Shown here piece after piece: positions 7,079-18,876 of a DNA stretch of 64,000 nucleotides; position 1 is the first letter of the stretch, and the number at the start of each line of letters is the position of its first letter. The position numbers were made by a program, and so were the translations under genes. Source of the stretch: Massilia putida (GTDB lineage Bacteria; Pseudomonadota; Gammaproteobacteria; Burkholderiales; Burkholderiaceae_D); assembly GCF_001941825.1 (NCBI RefSeq), contig NZ_CP019038.1:6014001-6078000 (forward strand). The letters are read 5' to 3'. The notes under the pieces were generated by a model. That model made no database searches and had not been told where the DNA came from. It saw only the letters and a list, made by a program, of their open reading frames with translations.

Positions 7079-9475
7079 ATGGGACAACGCGGATGGCGGA
7101 AGTGGGGGCGGCGAATTGCGGTCGGGGTCGTCGTGCTGCCCGTGCTCGTCGCGGGCGGTGCCTGGATGACCTTGCGCGCCAGCCTGCCCGAACTCGACGG
7201 CCAACACCATTCCCCGCTGTTGTCGGCCCCGGTCACGGTGGAGCGCGACGCGAACGGCGTGCCATTGATCAGCGGTGCCAATCGGCTCGACGTCGCCTAC
7301 GCCACCGGCTTCGTGCACGGGCAGGAGCGCTTTTTCCAGATGGACCTGCTGCGCCGCAGCGCCGCCGGCGAATTGGCCGAGCTGTTCGGTGCCAAGGCCT
7401 TGCCGCTCGACCGCGCGCACCGGCTGCACCGCTTCCGCGCCCGCGCCGAACAGGTGCTGCAGCGCATGACGCCGGCCGAGCGCGCGCTGCTGGACCGCTA
7501 TGCCGCCGGTGTCAATGACGGCCTGAACGGACTGCGTGCGCGCCCATTCGAATATCTGCTGAACCGCGCGACGCCGCGTCCGTGGACGCCCGCCGACTCG
7601 CTGCTGGCCGTGTGGGCCATGTACTTCGATTTGCAGGGCAACCAGGAACCGCGCGAACTGGCGCGCGGCTGGCTGGCAGCCCACCTCGATCCGGCCCAGC
7701 TGGCGTTCCTGCTGCCGGAAGCGACCCGGTGGGATGCGCCGCTGGATGCGCCCGCCGTCGCGCTGGCCCCAAGCCCGATCCCGGCCACGGCGCCGGCCTG
7801 GTGGGGCCGCAAGGATGCCGTGCCCGCGCGCCAGGTGGCCGGCATCGCGTTCACGGATTCGGTCGGCAGCAACAACTACGCCATCGCCGGGACACGGACG
7901 GCGAGCGGTGCCGCCATCGTCTCGGACGACATGCACCTGGGCCTGCAGCTGCCGAACACCTGGTACCGCCTCGCGCTGCGCTTCCCGGACGCACAGGGCC
8001 GGCCGCGCCGCATCGTCGGCGTTAGCCTGCCGGGGACGCCGCCGGCCGTCATCGTCGGCAGCAACGGCCATGTCGCGTGGGCCTTCACGAACAGTTACGC
8101 GGACACGCTCGACCTCGTCCGCCTCGGCAGCGATGCGGATCACCCCGGCCAGGTGCGCCTGCCTTCCGGCTGGGAGACGCCCGTGGCGCACACGGAAGTC
8201 CTGCTCGTGAAAGGCGAGCCGGCGCAATCGATGACGGTGCGCGAGACGAGCCTCGGCCCCATCCGCACGGTCGAGGGCACGATGTATGCCGTGCACTGGG
8301 TCGCGCATGCGCCCGATGCGCTGAACCTGAACCACTTGAAGCTGGAGTCGTCGGCGAACCTCGACGAAGCGCTGGCCGCGGCGGCGGCGGACGGCATCCC
8401 GGCGCAGAACGTCGTCCTCGGCGACGGCCGCGGCGGCATCGCCTGGACCATCGGCGGCGCGCTGCCGCACCGGGCACAGGGCGGCGCCGGTATCCCGCTC
8501 GCGTTCGATGCCACCGTGCCCACCTGGGACGGGCTGCTCGCGCCGGACCGGCATCCGCGCGTCGTGAACCCGCCCGGCGGCCAGCTCGTGACCGCGAACA
8601 GCCGCCAACTGGCGGGCGACGCGGCGCAGGCGATCGGCGACGGCGGCTTCGATCTCGGCGCGCGCGTCAGTCAGCTGAGCGGGAACGTGCGCCGGCTCGG
8701 CGACAAGACGGACGTGCCGGCCGCGTTCCAGGCGTCGATGGACGACCGCGCGCCGTTCATCGCGCTCTGGCGCGCGCGCGCGCTGGCCGCGCTGGATGCC
8801 GGCGCGCTCGACAAGCACCCGCAACGCGCCGAATTCCGCCGCCTGCTGGAAACGAGCTGGGACGGCCGCGCCAGCACGGCGTCCGTCGGCTACAGGCTGG
8901 CGCGCGAGTTCATGTGGTCGCTGCACGACCTGCTGTTCGCCGGCGTCGATGCGGAGCTGGCGAAGCTCGATCCCAAGGCCAGTATCGTGGTGGCGACGTC
9001 GCGCTGGCCGGAGGTCGTCGCGCGCCTGCTGGACGCGCGTCCGGCCGCGTGGCTGCCGTCCGGATACGCCAGCTGGCAGGACCTGCAACTGGCCGCCGTC
9101 GACCGCGCCATCGCCGGGCTGACGGAAGACGGCACGCCGCTCGCCCAAGCCACCTGGGGCCGGCGCAACACGGCCGCGATCGCGCATCCGTTCACGATCG
9201 CGGTGCCGGCGCTGCGCCGCTGGTTGAGCGTCCCGCCGGACCAGCTGCCGGGCGACGCCAACATGCCGCGCGTGGCCGGACCCAAGTTCGGGCAGTCGGA
9301 ACGGCTGACGGTGGCGCCGGGGCGCGAGGAAGAAGGCTTGTTCGACATGCCGGGCGGGCAGAGCGGGCATCCGCTGTCGCCGTACTTCCTCAAGGGGCAC
9401 GAGGATTGGGTGCGTGGGAAGCCGACCCCGTTGTTGCCGGGGGCGGCGGTGCATACGCTGACGTTCACGAAATAA
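7079..9475 (+). CDS. Penicillin acylase family amidohydrolase
   Basis: 798 aa from the ATG at 7079; an upstream ATG at 7034 is possible but gives an unlikely extension. The N-terminus has a membrane or signal segment (RRIAVGVVVLPVLVAGGAW). This is an Ntn-hydrolase precursor. The alpha part contains NRLDVAYATGFVHGQERFFQMD, and the mature beta chain would begin at Ser264 in SVGSNNYAIAG, the family's autocatalytic nucleophile. It continues with IVSDDMHLGLQLPNTWY and SNGHVAWAFTNSYADT. Members cleave amides such as penicillins, acyl-homoserine lactones or aculeacins; the substrate here is unknown. Repeat family A starts at its stop codon. Confidence 0.9.
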   Translation: MGQRGWRKWGRRIAVGVVVLPVLVAGGAWMTLRASLPELDGQHHSPLLSAPVTVERDANGVPLISGANRLDVAYATGFVHGQERFFQMDLLRRSAAGELAELFGAKALPLDRAHRLHRFRARAEQVLQRMTPAERALLDRYAAGVNDGLNGLRARPFEYLLNRATPRPWTPADSLLAVWAMYFDLQGNQEPRELARGWLAAHLDPAQLAFLLPEATRWDAPLDAPAVALAPSPIPATAPAWWGRKDAVPARQVAGIAFTDSVGSNNYAIAGTRTASGAAIVSDDMHLGLQLPNTWYRLALRFPDAQGRPRRIVGVSLPGTPPAVIVGSNGHVAWAFTNSYADTLDLVRLGSDADHPGQVRLPSGWETPVAHTEVLLVKGEPAQSMTVRETSLGPIRTVEGTMYAVHWVAHAPDALNLNHLKLESSANLDEALAAAAADGIPAQNVVLGDGRGGIAWTIGGALPHRAQGGAGIPLAFDATVPTWDGLLAPDRHPRVVNPPGGQLVTANSRQLAGDAAQAIGDGGFDLGARVSQLSGNVRRLGDKTDVPAAFQASMDDRAPFIALWRARALAALDAGALDKHPQRAEFRRLLETSWDGRASTASVGYRLAREFMWSLHDLLFAGVDAELAKLDPKASIVVATSRWPEVVARLLDARPAAWLPSGYASWQDLQLAAVDRAIAGLTEDGTPLAQATWGRRNTAAIAHPFTIAVPALRRWLSVPPDQLPGDANMPRVAGPKFGQSERLTVAPGREEEGLFDMPGGQSGHPLSPYFLKGHEDWVRGKPTPLLPGAAVHTLTFTK

Positions 9476-9604
9476 GCGTCGTCCTCGCGAACGCGGGGAC
9501 CCATGCTGAATTTCCGAAATCGGGTATTTCTGAAGCGCCGCAGTGCTTCAGGAATACGGGGTCCTGAGGTTCAGTATGGGTTCCCGCCTGCGCGGGAACG
9601 ACGC
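9476..9604. repeat. Dispersed palindromic repeat family A, copy 1
   Basis: Two inverted arms of about 35 bp (9476-9511 and 9570-9604) share the core GTCGT-YC-YCGCG...CGGGRACCCAT, with the same sequence inverted at the other end (ATGGGTTCCCGC...GCGGGAACGAC). It exactly fills the space between two convergent stop codons and so may end transcription in both directions. Related copies are at 14811-14897 and 41269-41393. Confidence 0.8.
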
Positions 9605-11769
9605 TATCTGGCCGTCATCGGCACCCATAGCCGCTGCAGCATGCCGGTGACCGCCTCCGCCGGCGCGGGCCGGCCGAGGTAGAAGCCCTGCACGAGGTCG
9701 CAACCGTATTCCTCCAGCAGCACGAGCTGTTCGCCCGTCTCGACGCCTTCCGCCACCACGATCATCTTGAGTCCGTGCGCCATCGCGATGATGGCGCGGG
9801 TGATCGCGGCGTTTTCGGAATCCTGCGGCAGGCCGCTGATGAAGCTGCGGTCGATCTTCAACGTGCGCACGTCGAAGCGTTTGAGGTAGTTCATCGACGA
9901 GTAGCCCGTGCCGAAGTCGTCGATCGACAGGTACACGCCGATGCCGCGCAACTGCTCCAAGGTCGCCAGCGTCGCCTTGGCGTCGTCCATCAGCGTGCCT
10001 TCCGTCAGCTCCAGTTCGAGCAGGCGCGGGTCGAGGCCCGTGTCGTGCAGGGCGGACAGCACGATCTGCGACAGGTTCTCGTCCTTGAACTGCTTGGCCG
10101 ACAGATTCACCGCCATGCGCACGGGCCGCCGCATCAGCTTTTGCCAGTGGCGCGCCTGGTTGCATGCCGTGCGCAGGACCCATTCGCCGATCGGCACGAT
10201 CAGGCCCGTTTCTTCGGCCAGCGGGATGAATTCGTTGGGCGAGACGACGCCGCGCTCCGCATGGCGCCAGCGCACGAGGGCCTCGACGCCGACGATCTCG
10301 GACGAGCGCACGTCGAGCTGCGGTTGATACAGCAGGTACAGCTCGTTGTTCTGCAAGGCCTTGCGCAAGCCGACTTCGAGCCTTACATGGCTCATGATCT
10401 GCATCGTCAGCGACGACGAGTACAGCTTGGCGTTGTTCTTGCCGCAGTTCTTCGCGTGGTACATCGCCGTGTCGGCGTACTTGAGCAGCGACGTACAGTC
10501 GTCGCCGTCCTCGGGAAAGAGCGAGATGCCGATGCTGGCCGTGACGAAGATCTCGTTGCCCTCGATGAGGAAGGGCCGGCGCATGGCGTCTTTCACGCGA
10601 TGGGCCACGTTGAGCGCGTACTCGACCCGTTCAAGGTCGGGGATCAGGATCGTGAATTCGTCGCCGCCCAGCCGCGCGAGGTTCGTGCCGGCGCTTTTGG
10701 CCGCGTCCGCGCGCGGGAGCAGGTCGCCGCGCGACAGCAGGTCGTTCGGGCGGATCGTCTCGCGCAGGCGGTCCGACACCTGCTTCAACAGCTGGTCGCC
10801 GACGTTGTGGCCCAGCGTGTCGTTGATGCGCTTGAAGGCGTCCAGGTCCATGAACAGCACGGCGAATTTCTTGTTGCCGATCTTGGAGCGCTGCAGTTCG
10901 CGTTCCAGCATTTCAAGGAAGGCCTGGCGGTTCGGGATGCCGGTCAGGCTGTCGCAATAGGCGAGGCGCCGGATCTGCTCTTCCGCGCGCTTTCTCTCGC
11001 TGATGTCGCGCACGAGACCGAGCACTTCGTTCGGGCCGGTGGCGACGAGGCGCGCCTCGAAATGCAGGGCTTCGCCGAAGCGGATCAATTCGTATTCGAC
11101 CGAACGCACCTGCTGCACGTGCAACGCCATGCCGACCTGTTCGAGCAGGCGTTCGGCGATGTCGCGCGGCAGGACGTCCGTCACGTGGCGGCCGACGATC
11201 TGCTCGTCCACGCCGGTGTCGCGCACGCCGCGTCCCGCCCCGTCGTGGCCCGCCTCGTAATCGAGGTAGACGCCGTCGCGCGACATCCGGAAGAACGTGT
11301 CGGGGATGGCGGCCAGCACGGCGCGGTTCTGCGCATCGGCGATGCGCAGGCGGACGATGGCGTCGGATGCGCGCAGCACGTACAGCACACGGTGGCCGAG
11401 GATGGGCCAGTTGATCGGCTTCGAGACGAAGTCCGTCGCGCCGGCTTCGTAGGCGTTGGTGACGGCCTCCAGGTCGTCGCCGCCGGTGACCATCACGATC
11501 GGGACCATCGCGCCGTTCGGCAGGTCGCGGATCGCGCGGCAGGCGTCGAAACCGTCCATCTTCGGCATTTCGACGTCCAGGAGGATGAGGTCGGGCCCGT
11601 GCGCGTGCGCGAGGGCCACGGCCTGTTCGCCGTCCGCGGCCTCGATGCCTTCCAGGCCGACGCCGTCCAGCATCTCGAGCATCAATAAGCGCATCACCGG
11701 ATCGTCGTCGGCGACCAGGACCGTAGCACGCGAATGAGCGCCGCGCTGATGGGTTGGGTGGGCTGGCAT
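9604..11769 (-). CDS. Response regulator with GGDEF and EAL domains
   Basis: 721 aa. The REC domain (about 15-135) has [11 protein letters not shown] and the phospho-acceptor Asp in [17 protein letters not shown]-like segment (about 150-265) ends in [16 protein letters not shown]. The GGDEF domain has an intact RLGGDEF, but no RxxD inhibitory site at the usual place and a short insert before the motif. The EAL domain has [21 protein letters not shown] and VVAEGVET, so it looks catalytically intact. It may make and degrade c-di-GMP under phosphorelay control. It starts 1 bp after the stop of the hybrid kinase, so the two are coupled partners. Confidence 0.93.
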   Translation of the reverse strand: MPAHPTHQRGAHSRATVLVADDDPVMRLLMLEMLDGVGLEGIEAADGEQAVALAHAHGPDLILLDVEMPKMDGFDACRAIRDLPNGAMVPIVMVTGGDDLEAVTNAYEAGATDFVSKPINWPILGHRVLYVLRASDAIVRLRIADAQNRAVLAAIPDTFFRMSRDGVYLDYEAGHDGAGRGVRDTGVDEQIVGRHVTDVLPRDIAERLLEQVGMALHVQQVRSVEYELIRFGEALHFEARLVATGPNEVLGLVRDISERKRAEEQIRRLAYCDSLTGIPNRQAFLEMLERELQRSKIGNKKFAVLFMDLDAFKRINDTLGHNVGDQLLKQVSDRLRETIRPNDLLSRGDLLPRADAAKSAGTNLARLGGDEFTILIPDLERVEYALNVAHRVKDAMRRPFLIEGNEIFVTASIGISLFPEDGDDCTSLLKYADTAMYHAKNCGKNNAKLYSSSLTMQIMSHVRLEVGLRKALQNNELYLLYQPQLDVRSSEIVGVEALVRWRHAERGVVSPNEFIPLAEETGLIVPIGEWVLRTACNQARHWQKLMRRPVRMAVNLSAKQFKDENLSQIVLSALHDTGLDPRLLELELTEGTLMDDAKATLATLEQLRGIGVYLSIDDFGTGYSSMNYLKRFDVRTLKIDRSFISGLPQDSENAAITRAIIAMAHGLKMIVVAEGVETGEQLVLLEEYGCDLVQGFYLGRPAPAEAVTGMLQRLWVPMTAR

Positions 11770-11770
11770 G

Positions 11771-14635
11771 TCAGGTTTCCTTTTCGAGGATGGCGGTGAG
11801 CGAATGCCGGACGGCCTGGAACTCCTGTTCCATGTCGGTCAGGATCGCGTCGGCGCCTTCGGCGGTGTCGGCGCGGCCCAGGTGCTCCATCTCCTTGCAC
11901 AGGGCGGCGAGGGCCTCGGCGCCCACGTTGGCGCTGGCCGATTTGAGGGTGTGCGCGATGCGCCGCACATTGCCCGTATCGAGGTCGTCGATGGCGGAGC
12001 GCAACGTGCGCAGCTGCTGCGGCGTGTCGTCGACGTAGGCCGCGATCACCTTTTGCACGAGGGCGTCGCCGCGTTCGCGCGACAGGGCGCGGATCTTGTC
12101 CAGCGCGACGCGGTTGATGACGTCGCGCTGGATCACTTCGACGGATGCGCGCGGCAGCCGCGGCGGCTCGTCGTCGTGGTGGACGGTAGCGGCCAGCGGC
12201 AGCGCCATCCACCGCCCGATCACGGCCGCGATTTCCTGCTGGCTGAACGGCTTCGACAGATAATCGTCCATGCCGGCCGCGAGGCATGCTTCGCGGTCGC
12301 CCTGCAGCGCGTTCGCCGTGATCGCAATGATGGGCAGGACGCGGCCGCGGCCCGCCTCGCGTTCTTCGCGCCGGATCGCGGCCGTCGCGGCGAAGCCGTC
12401 CATCACGGGCATCTGGCAGTCCATCAGCACCGCGTCGTACCTGTTCTCATTGCGTTTCTCCTGCACGGCTTGCAGCGCTTCGAAGCCGTTGCGGGCGCAA
12501 TCCACTTGCAGGTCGAGGCTCTCCAGCATCGCCTTGGCCACTTCGACGTTGACGGGATTGTCCTCAGCCAGCAGCACGCGCCGCGTGCGCGGGCGGCTGA
12601 CGTCCAGCTGCAGGGGACGCGGCGGTAGGAAGCGCGGCGCGGGCGCCACCTGTCCGCGCGGCGGCGTCGCCAGGCACGCGAACAGATCGGCGGCACGCGC
12701 CGGCTTGATCAACTGGTAGGCGACGCCGGCCTCGCGCCGCTGCACGGGGTCCGCCGCCAGCCGTTCGGGGCTGAGCAGCACGAGCCGCGTGGCGCGCGTG
12801 GCGGGGCTGGCCTTGATCTGCGCGGCGAGCAGCAGGCCGCTCGTATGGGACAGCTCTATGTCGAGGATCGCCGCGTCGTAAGGCCGGCCGGCGCGCGCCG
12901 CCTCGTCCAGACGGGCCAACGCCTCGTCCGCGCTGTCCGCCGCGTCGCATTCGACGTGCCACGTGGCCAGGTGGCGTTCCAGGCCGACGCGGCTCGTCTC
13001 CCGTTCGTCGACGACGAGCACGCGCAGGCCGTCGATCGTGTGCTGGTGGTCGCCCGGCGCATCGGGATCGACGCGGCGCTTGTCGAAGGCGACCGTGAAC
13101 CAGAACACGGAGCCTGGGGTTACAGCGCCTTTTGTCAGGGCGTTCTCGACGCCGATCGAGCCACCCATCAGTTCGACGAGCTGCTTCGAGATCGCGAGCC
13201 CGAGGCCCGTGCCGCCATACTTGCGCGTGGTGGAATCGTCGGCCTGCGAGAACGCTTCGAAGATGCGGCTGCGGGCCTCGCGCGAAATGCCGATGCCCGT
13301 GTCGTGCACTTCGAAGCGCAGCATCACGGCCTGGTTGTCCTCGCTCGCGATGCGTACCTTGGCGAGGATGCGGCCCTGGTCCGTGAACTTGACCGCGTTG
13401 CCGAGCAGGTTGGCCATGATCTGGCGCAGGCGGTTCGGGTCGCCGCAGATGGCCACCGGGATGTCGTTGGCGATGTCGAAGTGGAGCGATATATTCTTCG
13501 CTTCGGCCTGGGGCGTGTAGACGGTGTGGATGTCGTCCAGCAGGTCCCACAGATTGAAATTGATGTACTCGACGGTGAGCTTGCCGGCCTCGATCTTGGA
13601 AAAGTCCAGGATGTCGTTGATGATCACCAGCAGGTGCTCGCCCGACTGCTTCACGAGCCGCGTGTAATTGCGCTGGGTTTCGGTGAGGTCGGTCCCGAGC
13701 AGCATCTCCGTCATCCCGAGCACGCCGTTCATCGGCGTGCGGATCTCGTGGCTCATCGTGGCGAGGAAGGCGCTCTTCGCGCGGCTCGCCGCCTCGGCCG
13801 CGTTCTTCGCCTTTTCCAGCTGCTCGGTGCGCACGCTGACCTGGCGTTCCAGTTCGTCGCGGTGATGCGTGAGCGCGGCGCCGCGGCCCTCGACCTGCGC
13901 CAGCATGTTGTTGAAGCTGTCGATCAGCACACCCAGCTCGTCGCTGCGGTTGTGGGCGATACGCAGCGTATAGTTCTGGCTGGCCGATACTTTCTGCGCC
14001 GCGTTGATCAGCTTCCCGATCGGATCGCCGATGCTGCGCCGCAGCCGGCGCGCCAGCACGAACGCCGTCAGCATCGCGGCGGCCAGCGCGACGGCCATCA
14101 CGCCCAGCGCGCGGGTGATCTGCAGCCACAGTGGCACGAGGTCGCTCTCGATCATCACGGCGCCCACGGGCGGCAGGGGCTTGCCGTCCGCATCCTTTGT
14201 CGCGCCGAGCACGCGGTAGACGCGGAGCATGGGCAGCCACGGCCGGCTGCCGGCGTAGGCGGCCGCGGCGAGGGCGTCCGGTTCGAGGCCGTCCAGCGGG
14301 GCGTCCGCGACGGCGGCATCGATGCCGGGCGGATGCCAGGCGGCGAACGGCCGGCCTTTGCGGTCGTACAGCACGGCGGCGCTGAGGTGTTGACGGGCTT
14401 CCAGCGCCGCCAGCAACTGCGTGGCCAGGCGGCGGTCGTTGAACTGCACGGCATCGACGGCGCCCTGCGCCAGCACCGCGGCGAGCGCGTCCAGCTCCTG
14501 CCGCTCGCCGCGGCGCTGGTCGGCCACGGTCGCCACGGCGAAGACGGCGTAGACGACCAGCAGCGCGCTCGCGGCGGCCTGCAGGCACATCGACGTCAGT
14601 TTTCGATTGAGGCTGGAGCGCTCGAGAGTCAGCAT
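11771..14635 (-). CDS. Hybrid sensor histidine kinase (HAMP-HisKA-HATPase-REC-REC-HPt)
   Basis: 954 aa from the ATG at 14633-14635. The frame stays open to 14704, but the upstream region holds an operator-like dyad, so the shorter form is preferred. Order: membrane helix, periplasmic sensor of about 125 residues, second helix, HAMP, HisKA with [18 protein letters not shown], HATPase with [19 protein letters not shown], a first receiver ([19 protein letters not shown]), a second receiver ([24 protein letters not shown]) and an HPt with [15 protein letters not shown]. This BarA-like layout is a full phosphorelay, probably passing phosphate to the REC-GGDEF-EAL protein just downstream. Confidence 0.93.
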   Translation of the reverse strand: MLTLERSSLNRKLTSMCLQAAASALLVVYAVFAVATVADQRRGERQELDALAAVLAQGAVDAVQFNDRRLATQLLAALEARQHLSAAVLYDRKGRPFAAWHPPGIDAAVADAPLDGLEPDALAAAAYAGSRPWLPMLRVYRVLGATKDADGKPLPPVGAVMIESDLVPLWLQITRALGVMAVALAAAMLTAFVLARRLRRSIGDPIGKLINAAQKVSASQNYTLRIAHNRSDELGVLIDSFNNMLAQVEGRGAALTHHRDELERQVSVRTEQLEKAKNAAEAASRAKSAFLATMSHEIRTPMNGVLGMTEMLLGTDLTETQRNYTRLVKQSGEHLLVIINDILDFSKIEAGKLTVEYINFNLWDLLDDIHTVYTPQAEAKNISLHFDIANDIPVAICGDPNRLRQIMANLLGNAVKFTDQGRILAKVRIASEDNQAVMLRFEVHDTGIGISREARSRIFEAFSQADDSTTRKYGGTGLGLAISKQLVELMGGSIGVENALTKGAVTPGSVFWFTVAFDKRRVDPDAPGDHQHTIDGLRVLVVDERETSRVGLERHLATWHVECDAADSADEALARLDEAARAGRPYDAAILDIELSHTSGLLLAAQIKASPATRATRLVLLSPERLAADPVQRREAGVAYQLIKPARAADLFACLATPPRGQVAPAPRFLPPRPLQLDVSRPRTRRVLLAEDNPVNVEVAKAMLESLDLQVDCARNGFEALQAVQEKRNENRYDAVLMDCQMPVMDGFAATAAIRREEREAGRGRVLPIIAITANALQGDREACLAAGMDDYLSKPFSQQEIAAVIGRWMALPLAATVHHDDEPPRLPRASVEVIQRDVINRVALDKIRALSRERGDALVQKVIAAYVDDTPQQLRTLRSAIDDLDTGNVRRIAHTLKSASANVGAEALAALCKEMEHLGRADTAEGADAILTDMEQEFQAVRHSLTAILEKET

Positions 14636-14691
14636 GGGTTGACGGATCCGGCGGTCGGCGCTGCGAACGAGCCTGTCGGACAGGCCCACCA

Positions 14692-14713
14692 TGCAAGAAA
14701 GCAAATTCTTGCA
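14692..14713. promoter_or_regulatory. 22-bp operator-like dyad upstream of the hybrid kinase
   Basis: Perfect 8-bp inverted arms TGCAAGAA and TTCTTGCA are separated by 6 bp (AGCAAA). It lies 57 bp upstream of the preferred kinase start. There is no T-run on either side, so a protein-binding site is more likely than a terminator. The regulator is unknown. Confidence 0.5.
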
Positions 14714-14810
14714 GGAATTGACTATAGGTGAGGGCTATGACGCGCCGTTTGTGCTGGCGCAAAGTGGCGGGGCAGAGATGCGTCGCCGGAGGAGGGAAGG
14801 TATATATAGA

Positions 14811-14897
14811 CGTCGTCCCCGCGGAGGCGGGACCCAATTGTGCATGAGCTGTGGAAACGCATGCAGAAATTGGGTCCCCGCCTGCGCGGGGACGACG
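14811..14897. repeat. Dispersed palindromic repeat family A, copy 2
   Basis: Inverted arms at 14811-14840 and 14868-14897 carry the same core as copy 1 (CGTCGTCCCCGCGGAGGCGG and its inverse). They flank a 27-bp centre with its own GCATG/CATGC pair. This shorter copy lies in the 294-bp gap between the ybdD stop and the hybrid kinase start. Confidence 0.8.
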
Positions 14898-14929
14898 AAG
14901 GTTTGGCGCTACTTGTTCACGCGGCTAGC

Positions 14930-15127
14930 TCAGCAACATCCTCCGCGTTTTCCATTACCGTAGCGGGCCTGCTGGCGCTCGCGGAAAAACTCCTCGTAGC
15001 TCATGACCGGTTGATCCGGATGGGTCTTTTCCATGTGCGCCACATAGGTGTCGTATTCCGGCAGGCCGACCATCAGGCGCATGCTTTGCCCGAGGTAGCG
15101 GCCCGCCTGGGCCAGCGCGCCGAGCAT
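14930..15127 (-). CDS. ybdD: YbdD/YjiX family CstA-associated protein
   Basis: 65 aa, the usual length for this family. It begins [20 protein letters not shown], has the conserved [18 protein letters not shown] and [16 protein letters not shown], and ends in a GGCC tail with two terminal Cys as in other members. The start codon overlaps the cstA stop by one base (TGATG), so translation is coupled. YbdD-type proteins are found almost only beside CstA/BtsT transporters and are thought to be needed for transport. A longer frame running upstream through cstA is a shadow. Confidence 0.93.
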   Translation of the reverse strand: MLGALAQAGRYLGQSMRLMVGLPEYDTYVAHMEKTHPDQPVMSYEEFFRERQQARYGNGKRGGCC

Positions 15128-17202
15128 CACTGCACCTCGGCCATCGAGGCGGCAGGCGCCGCGACGTACGGCGTTTCCTGGGCGCTCGGGCGGGCATTCT
15201 TGCGCGCGGCCAGCGCCGTGCGGATGCCGTACAGCAGCACCGCGACCACGACGACCATGAAGAAGCCGCACAAGGTGGCGTCGACGTAGTCGTTGAAGAT
15301 GATGCGGCCCATCTGGTCGAGCGACTTGGCCGGTGCCAGCACCTGGCCCTGGTCGAGCGCGGCCTGGAACTTGTGGGCGTGGGCCATGAAGCCGACCTTG
15401 ACGTTCGGATCGAAGATCTTGAGCCAGCCGGCCGACAGCGTGCAGATCAGCAGCCAGATGGTCGGCACGATCGAGACCCACGCGTACTGGCCGCGCTTCA
15501 TCTTGAACAGCACGACGGTGCCCAGCGTGAGCGCGATACCGGCCAGCATCTGGTTGGCGATGCCGAACAGCGGCCACAGCGTGTTGATGCCGCCCAGCGG
15601 ATCGACGACGCCCTGGTACAGGAAATAGCCCCAGGCGGCCACGCACAGGCCGGTGGCGATCAGGTTCGCGGGCAGCGATTCCGTGCGCTTGAACGACGGC
15701 GCGAAGGCGCCCAGCAGGTCCTGCAGCATGAAGCGGCCGGCGCGGGTACCCGCGTCGACGGCGGTCAGGATGAACAGCGCTTCGAACAGGATCGCGAAGT
15801 GGTACCAGAACGCCATCATGACCTTGCCGCCGATGACGTTCGACAGGATGTGGGCCATGCCGACGGCCAGCGTCGGGGCGCCGCCGGCGCGCGAGATGAT
15901 GGTGTGCTCGCCGACGTCCTTGGCGATCTGCGTCAGCTGGTCGGGCGTGATCACGAAGCCCCAGTTCGAGACCGCGGCGGCGGCCGTCTGGGCGGTCGTG
16001 CCGATCACGGCGGCCGGGCTGTTCATCGCGAAATAGACGCCCGGATCGATGGTCGACGCGGCGACGAGGGCCATGATGGCGACGAACGATTCCATCAGCA
16101 TGCCGCCGTAGCCGATGAAGCGGGCATGGCGTTCGTTCTCGATCATCTTGGGCGTGGTGCCCGACGAGATCAGCGCGTGGAAGCCGGACACGGCGCCGCA
16201 GGCGATGGTGATGAACAGGAACGGGAACAGCGTGCCGGACCAGGCCGGACCGGTGCCGTCGATGAAGCGGGTGATCGACGGCATCTGCATCATCGGGGCG
16301 ACGAACACGATGCCCAGCGCGAGGCCGACGATGGTGCCGATCTTGAGGAACGTGGAGAGGTAGTCGCGCGGTGCCAGCAGCAGCCACACGGGGATGACCG
16401 ACGCCACGAAGCCGTAGCCGATCAGCATCCAGGTCAGCTGCGTGCCGGTGAACGTGAACATCGGGCCCCAGACGGCGGAATCGTGCACGTACTGGCCGCC
16501 GACGATGGCGCCGATCAGCAGCACGAAGCCGATCAGCGACACTTCGCCGATGCGCCCGACGCGGATGTAGCGCGAGTAGACGCCCATGAACAGCGCGATC
16601 GGGATCGTCGCCATCACGGTGAACGAGCCCCACGGCGAGCCGGTCAGGGCCTTCACGACGATCAGCGCCAGCACGGCCAGGATGATCACCATGATCATGA
16701 AGGTGCCGAACAGGGCGATCACGCCGGGGATCTCGCCCATCTCGGACTTGATCAGGTCGCCCAGCGAACGGCCGTCGCGGCGCATCGAGATGAACAGCAC
16801 CATGAAGTCCTGCACGGCGCCCGCGAACACGACGCCGGCCAGGATCCACAGCATGCCGGGCAGATAGCCCATCTGCGCGGCGAGCACGGGGCCGACGAGC
16901 GGACCGGCGCCGGCGATCGCGGCGAAGTGGTGGCCGAACAGCACGTAGCGGTTCGTCGGCACGAAGTCGAGGCCGTCGTTGTACTTGTACGCCGGGGTCT
17001 GGCGCTGGGCATCGAGGCCCATCACCTTGTCGGCGATGAACAGGCTGTAGAAGCGGTACGCGATGAGGTAGACGCAGACGGCCGCGATGACGACCCAGAC
17101 CGCGTTGATGGATTCGCCGCGCTTGAGGGCGACGTAGGCGAGCGAGACGGCGCCCGCGAGCGATAGCGCAGCCCAGCCGAGCTGGCTTGTTAGACGTTTC
17201 AT
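15127..17202 (-). CDS. cstA: Carbon starvation protein A, pyruvate/peptide transporter
   Basis: 691 aa from the ATG at 17200-17202, which has GGAGGAG 6 bp upstream; the 35-codon extension seen in the open frame is not needed. It is a polytopic inner-membrane protein with many hydrophobic helices. The family's signature segments are present: [40 protein letters not shown] and [24 protein letters not shown] sequence near the middle. CstA and BtsT members import pyruvate and possibly peptides during carbon limitation. It is followed by ybdD. A Cache-type kinase and NarL-type regulator are encoded divergently 312 bp away and are likely regulators. Confidence 0.95.
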   Translation of the reverse strand: MKRLTSQLGWAALSLAGAVSLAYVALKRGESINAVWVVIAAVCVYLIAYRFYSLFIADKVMGLDAQRQTPAYKYNDGLDFVPTNRYVLFGHHFAAIAGAGPLVGPVLAAQMGYLPGMLWILAGVVFAGAVQDFMVLFISMRRDGRSLGDLIKSEMGEIPGVIALFGTFMIMVIILAVLALIVVKALTGSPWGSFTVMATIPIALFMGVYSRYIRVGRIGEVSLIGFVLLIGAIVGGQYVHDSAVWGPMFTFTGTQLTWMLIGYGFVASVIPVWLLLAPRDYLSTFLKIGTIVGLALGIVFVAPMMQMPSITRFIDGTGPAWSGTLFPFLFITIACGAVSGFHALISSGTTPKMIENERHARFIGYGGMLMESFVAIMALVAASTIDPGVYFAMNSPAAVIGTTAQTAAAAVSNWGFVITPDQLTQIAKDVGEHTIISRAGGAPTLAVGMAHILSNVIGGKVMMAFWYHFAILFEALFILTAVDAGTRAGRFMLQDLLGAFAPSFKRTESLPANLIATGLCVAAWGYFLYQGVVDPLGGINTLWPLFGIANQMLAGIALTLGTVVLFKMKRGQYAWVSIVPTIWLLICTLSAGWLKIFDPNVKVGFMAHAHKFQAALDQGQVLAPAKSLDQMGRIIFNDYVDATLCGFFMVVVVAVLLYGIRTALAARKNARPSAQETPYVAAPAASMAEVQ

Positions 17203-17334
17203 GTTGACTCCTCCGATGGATGCGCTGCCCGACCGGTCGATGCCGGCTTGCACGAGTTGCAGCGTGCTTGCAAGTATCTTGCACGGGTCGGCAATCAACA
17301 AGCGCATGATTACGCAGCACGCTACGTAGTCCTA

Positions 17335-17446
17335 CGTAGGGTGGGCGGGTTTCCCGCCCGCGCGCTGATAGCTCGCGGCAGCCGGACCGCGCGCGCGAAC
17401 GGAGCCGCCACGTATCACCGCGTGGACGGCTTGCCGTCCACCCTAC
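17335..17446. repeat. Dispersed palindromic repeat family B, copy 1
   Basis: It starts with GTAGGGTGGGCGGG and ends with its inverse GTCCACCCTAC, with short internal hairpins (GGGCGGGTTTCCCGCCC and TGGACGGCTTGCCGTCCA). It fills much of the 312-bp gap between the divergent cstA and kinase genes. Related copies are at 32351-32429 and 50851-50925. Confidence 0.75.
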
Positions 17447-17514
17447 AGCTGACCATGCAGCAACGGCTGATCGGTCGTACAATTTCATGTTACGACTATT
17501 TCGACGCGCACGGC

Positions 17515-18876
17515 ATGCAATTACGGCAGAAGGTCATCTTTCTCGCGATCGCCCCGCTGATCGTGGCGCTGTGCGTGATCGCCCTGTTCGTCCGGCAACA
17601 GGCGATCGCGCTCGCGCACGAGCAGCACGCGACCATCCAGCAGGCCTACCTGGCCAGCAAAGAGGCCGAACTCAGGCACTACGTGGACCTGGCCTCGCAC
17701 TCGATCGCCCACCTGACGGCATCCGGCCGCAGCGACCCCGCCACGCTGGCGGAGGCCAAGCGCGTGCTGCAAGCGCTCAGCTTCGGCGACGACGGCTATT
17801 TCTTCGTCTACGACATGCAGGGCCGCAACCTGATGCATCCGCGCCAGCCCGAGCTGGTCGGACGCGACCTGTGGAACCTGCGCGACCAGTTCGGCGCGCC
17901 GACCATCCAGAACATCGTCGCCGTGGCGAAGCAGGGCGGGGGCCTGGTCCGCTACAACTGGGTCAAGCCGTCGACGAACAAACCGGGCCCCAAGCTGGGC
18001 TACGTCGTGGCGATCCCGCAATGGGGCTGGATCATGGGCAGCGGCCTGTACCTCGATGACGTGCAGGCCGCGCTCGACCGGGTCGACGCCCAGCAGTCGC
18101 TCAACATCCGGACGACGATGTGGTGGATCGCCGGCCTCGCCATCCTGGCCACGCTCGTCATCGGCGGCGCCGGCCTCGCCTTGAACATCAGCGAATCGCG
18201 CGTGGCGGACATGAAATTGAAAGCCCTCGCGCAGCGCGTCGTCGATTCGCAGGAACAGGAGCGGGCCCGATTGTCGCGCGATCTGCACGACGGCATCAGC
18301 CAGTGGCTCGTGTCGATCAAGCTGCAGATCGAGGCCGGCATCATCCGCATGAAAGGTACGCCGGACCAGCAGCGCCAGGCGCATGCCAGTTTCGAGCGCA
18401 CGGCGGAAGAGCTGAACAAGGTGCTGGGTGAGGTGCGCCGCATCTCGCACGACCTGCGTCCGACCCTGCTGGACGATCTTGGCCTTGCCGCCGCGCTCGA
18501 CCATCTGGCGGAAGAATTCTCGCAGCACAGCGGCACGCCCGTGAAGTTTGCCGCGTCGGGCGATGCCGAGCACCTGCCGCAGACCGTCGGCACGGTGCTG
18601 TTCCGCATCGCCCAGGAAGCGCTGACGAACATCGAACGCCACGCGGGCGCGCACCGCATCGACCTGTCGCTGCACACCGGCCGCGGGCGCGTGCTGCTCA
18701 CCATCGCCGACGACGGCGCCGGCTTCGACGCCGAGGGCGTGGCCACCCACCCGCAGCGCGGCATCGGGCTGCGCAACATGATGGAACGGCTGGACGCCAT
18801 CGGCGGCCACCTCGACATCGCATCGTCGGCCGCCGGCACCACCGTGTGCGCAAGCGTCGAACTGGAGGATTCATGA
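17515..18876 (+). CDS. Cache-domain sensor histidine kinase, NarX/DegS type
   Basis: 453 aa from the ATG at 17515; the frame is open further upstream but crosses repeat family B, so that part is not credible. A first membrane helix ([20 protein letters not shown]) is followed by a periplasmic single Cache domain with [20 protein letters not shown] and [15 protein letters not shown] second helix lies near residues 200-222. The HisKA_3 region has His258 in [18 protein letters not shown], and the HATPase has [11 protein letters not shown] and [11 protein letters not shown]. Cache sensors of this type often bind small carboxylates. It is divergent from cstA and overlaps its regulator by 4 bp (ATGA). 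Confidence 0.92.
   Translation: MQLRQKVIFLAIAPLIVALCVIALFVRQQAIALAHEQHATIQQAYLASKEAELRHYVDLASHSIAHLTASGRSDPATLAEAKRVLQALSFGDDGYFFVYDMQGRNLMHPRQPELVGRDLWNLRDQFGAPTIQNIVAVAKQGGGLVRYNWVKPSTNKPGPKLGYVVAIPQWGWIMGSGLYLDDVQAALDRVDAQQSLNIRTTMWWIAGLAILATLVIGGAGLALNISESRVADMKLKALAQRVVDSQEQERARLSRDLHDGISQWLVSIKLQIEAGIIRMKGTPDQQRQAHASFERTAEELNKVLGEVRRISHDLRPTLLDDLGLAAALDHLAEEFSQHSGTPVKFAASGDAEHLPQTVGTVLFRIAQEALTNIERHAGAHRIDLSLHTGRGRVLLTIADDGAGFDAEGVATHPQRGIGLRNMMERLDAIGGHLDIASSAAGTTVCASVELEDS

Noticed and set aside
14930..17488. 852-aa minus-strand frame containing ybdD
   Set aside because: Only the last 65 codons are real; the rest is an alternative frame over cstA.
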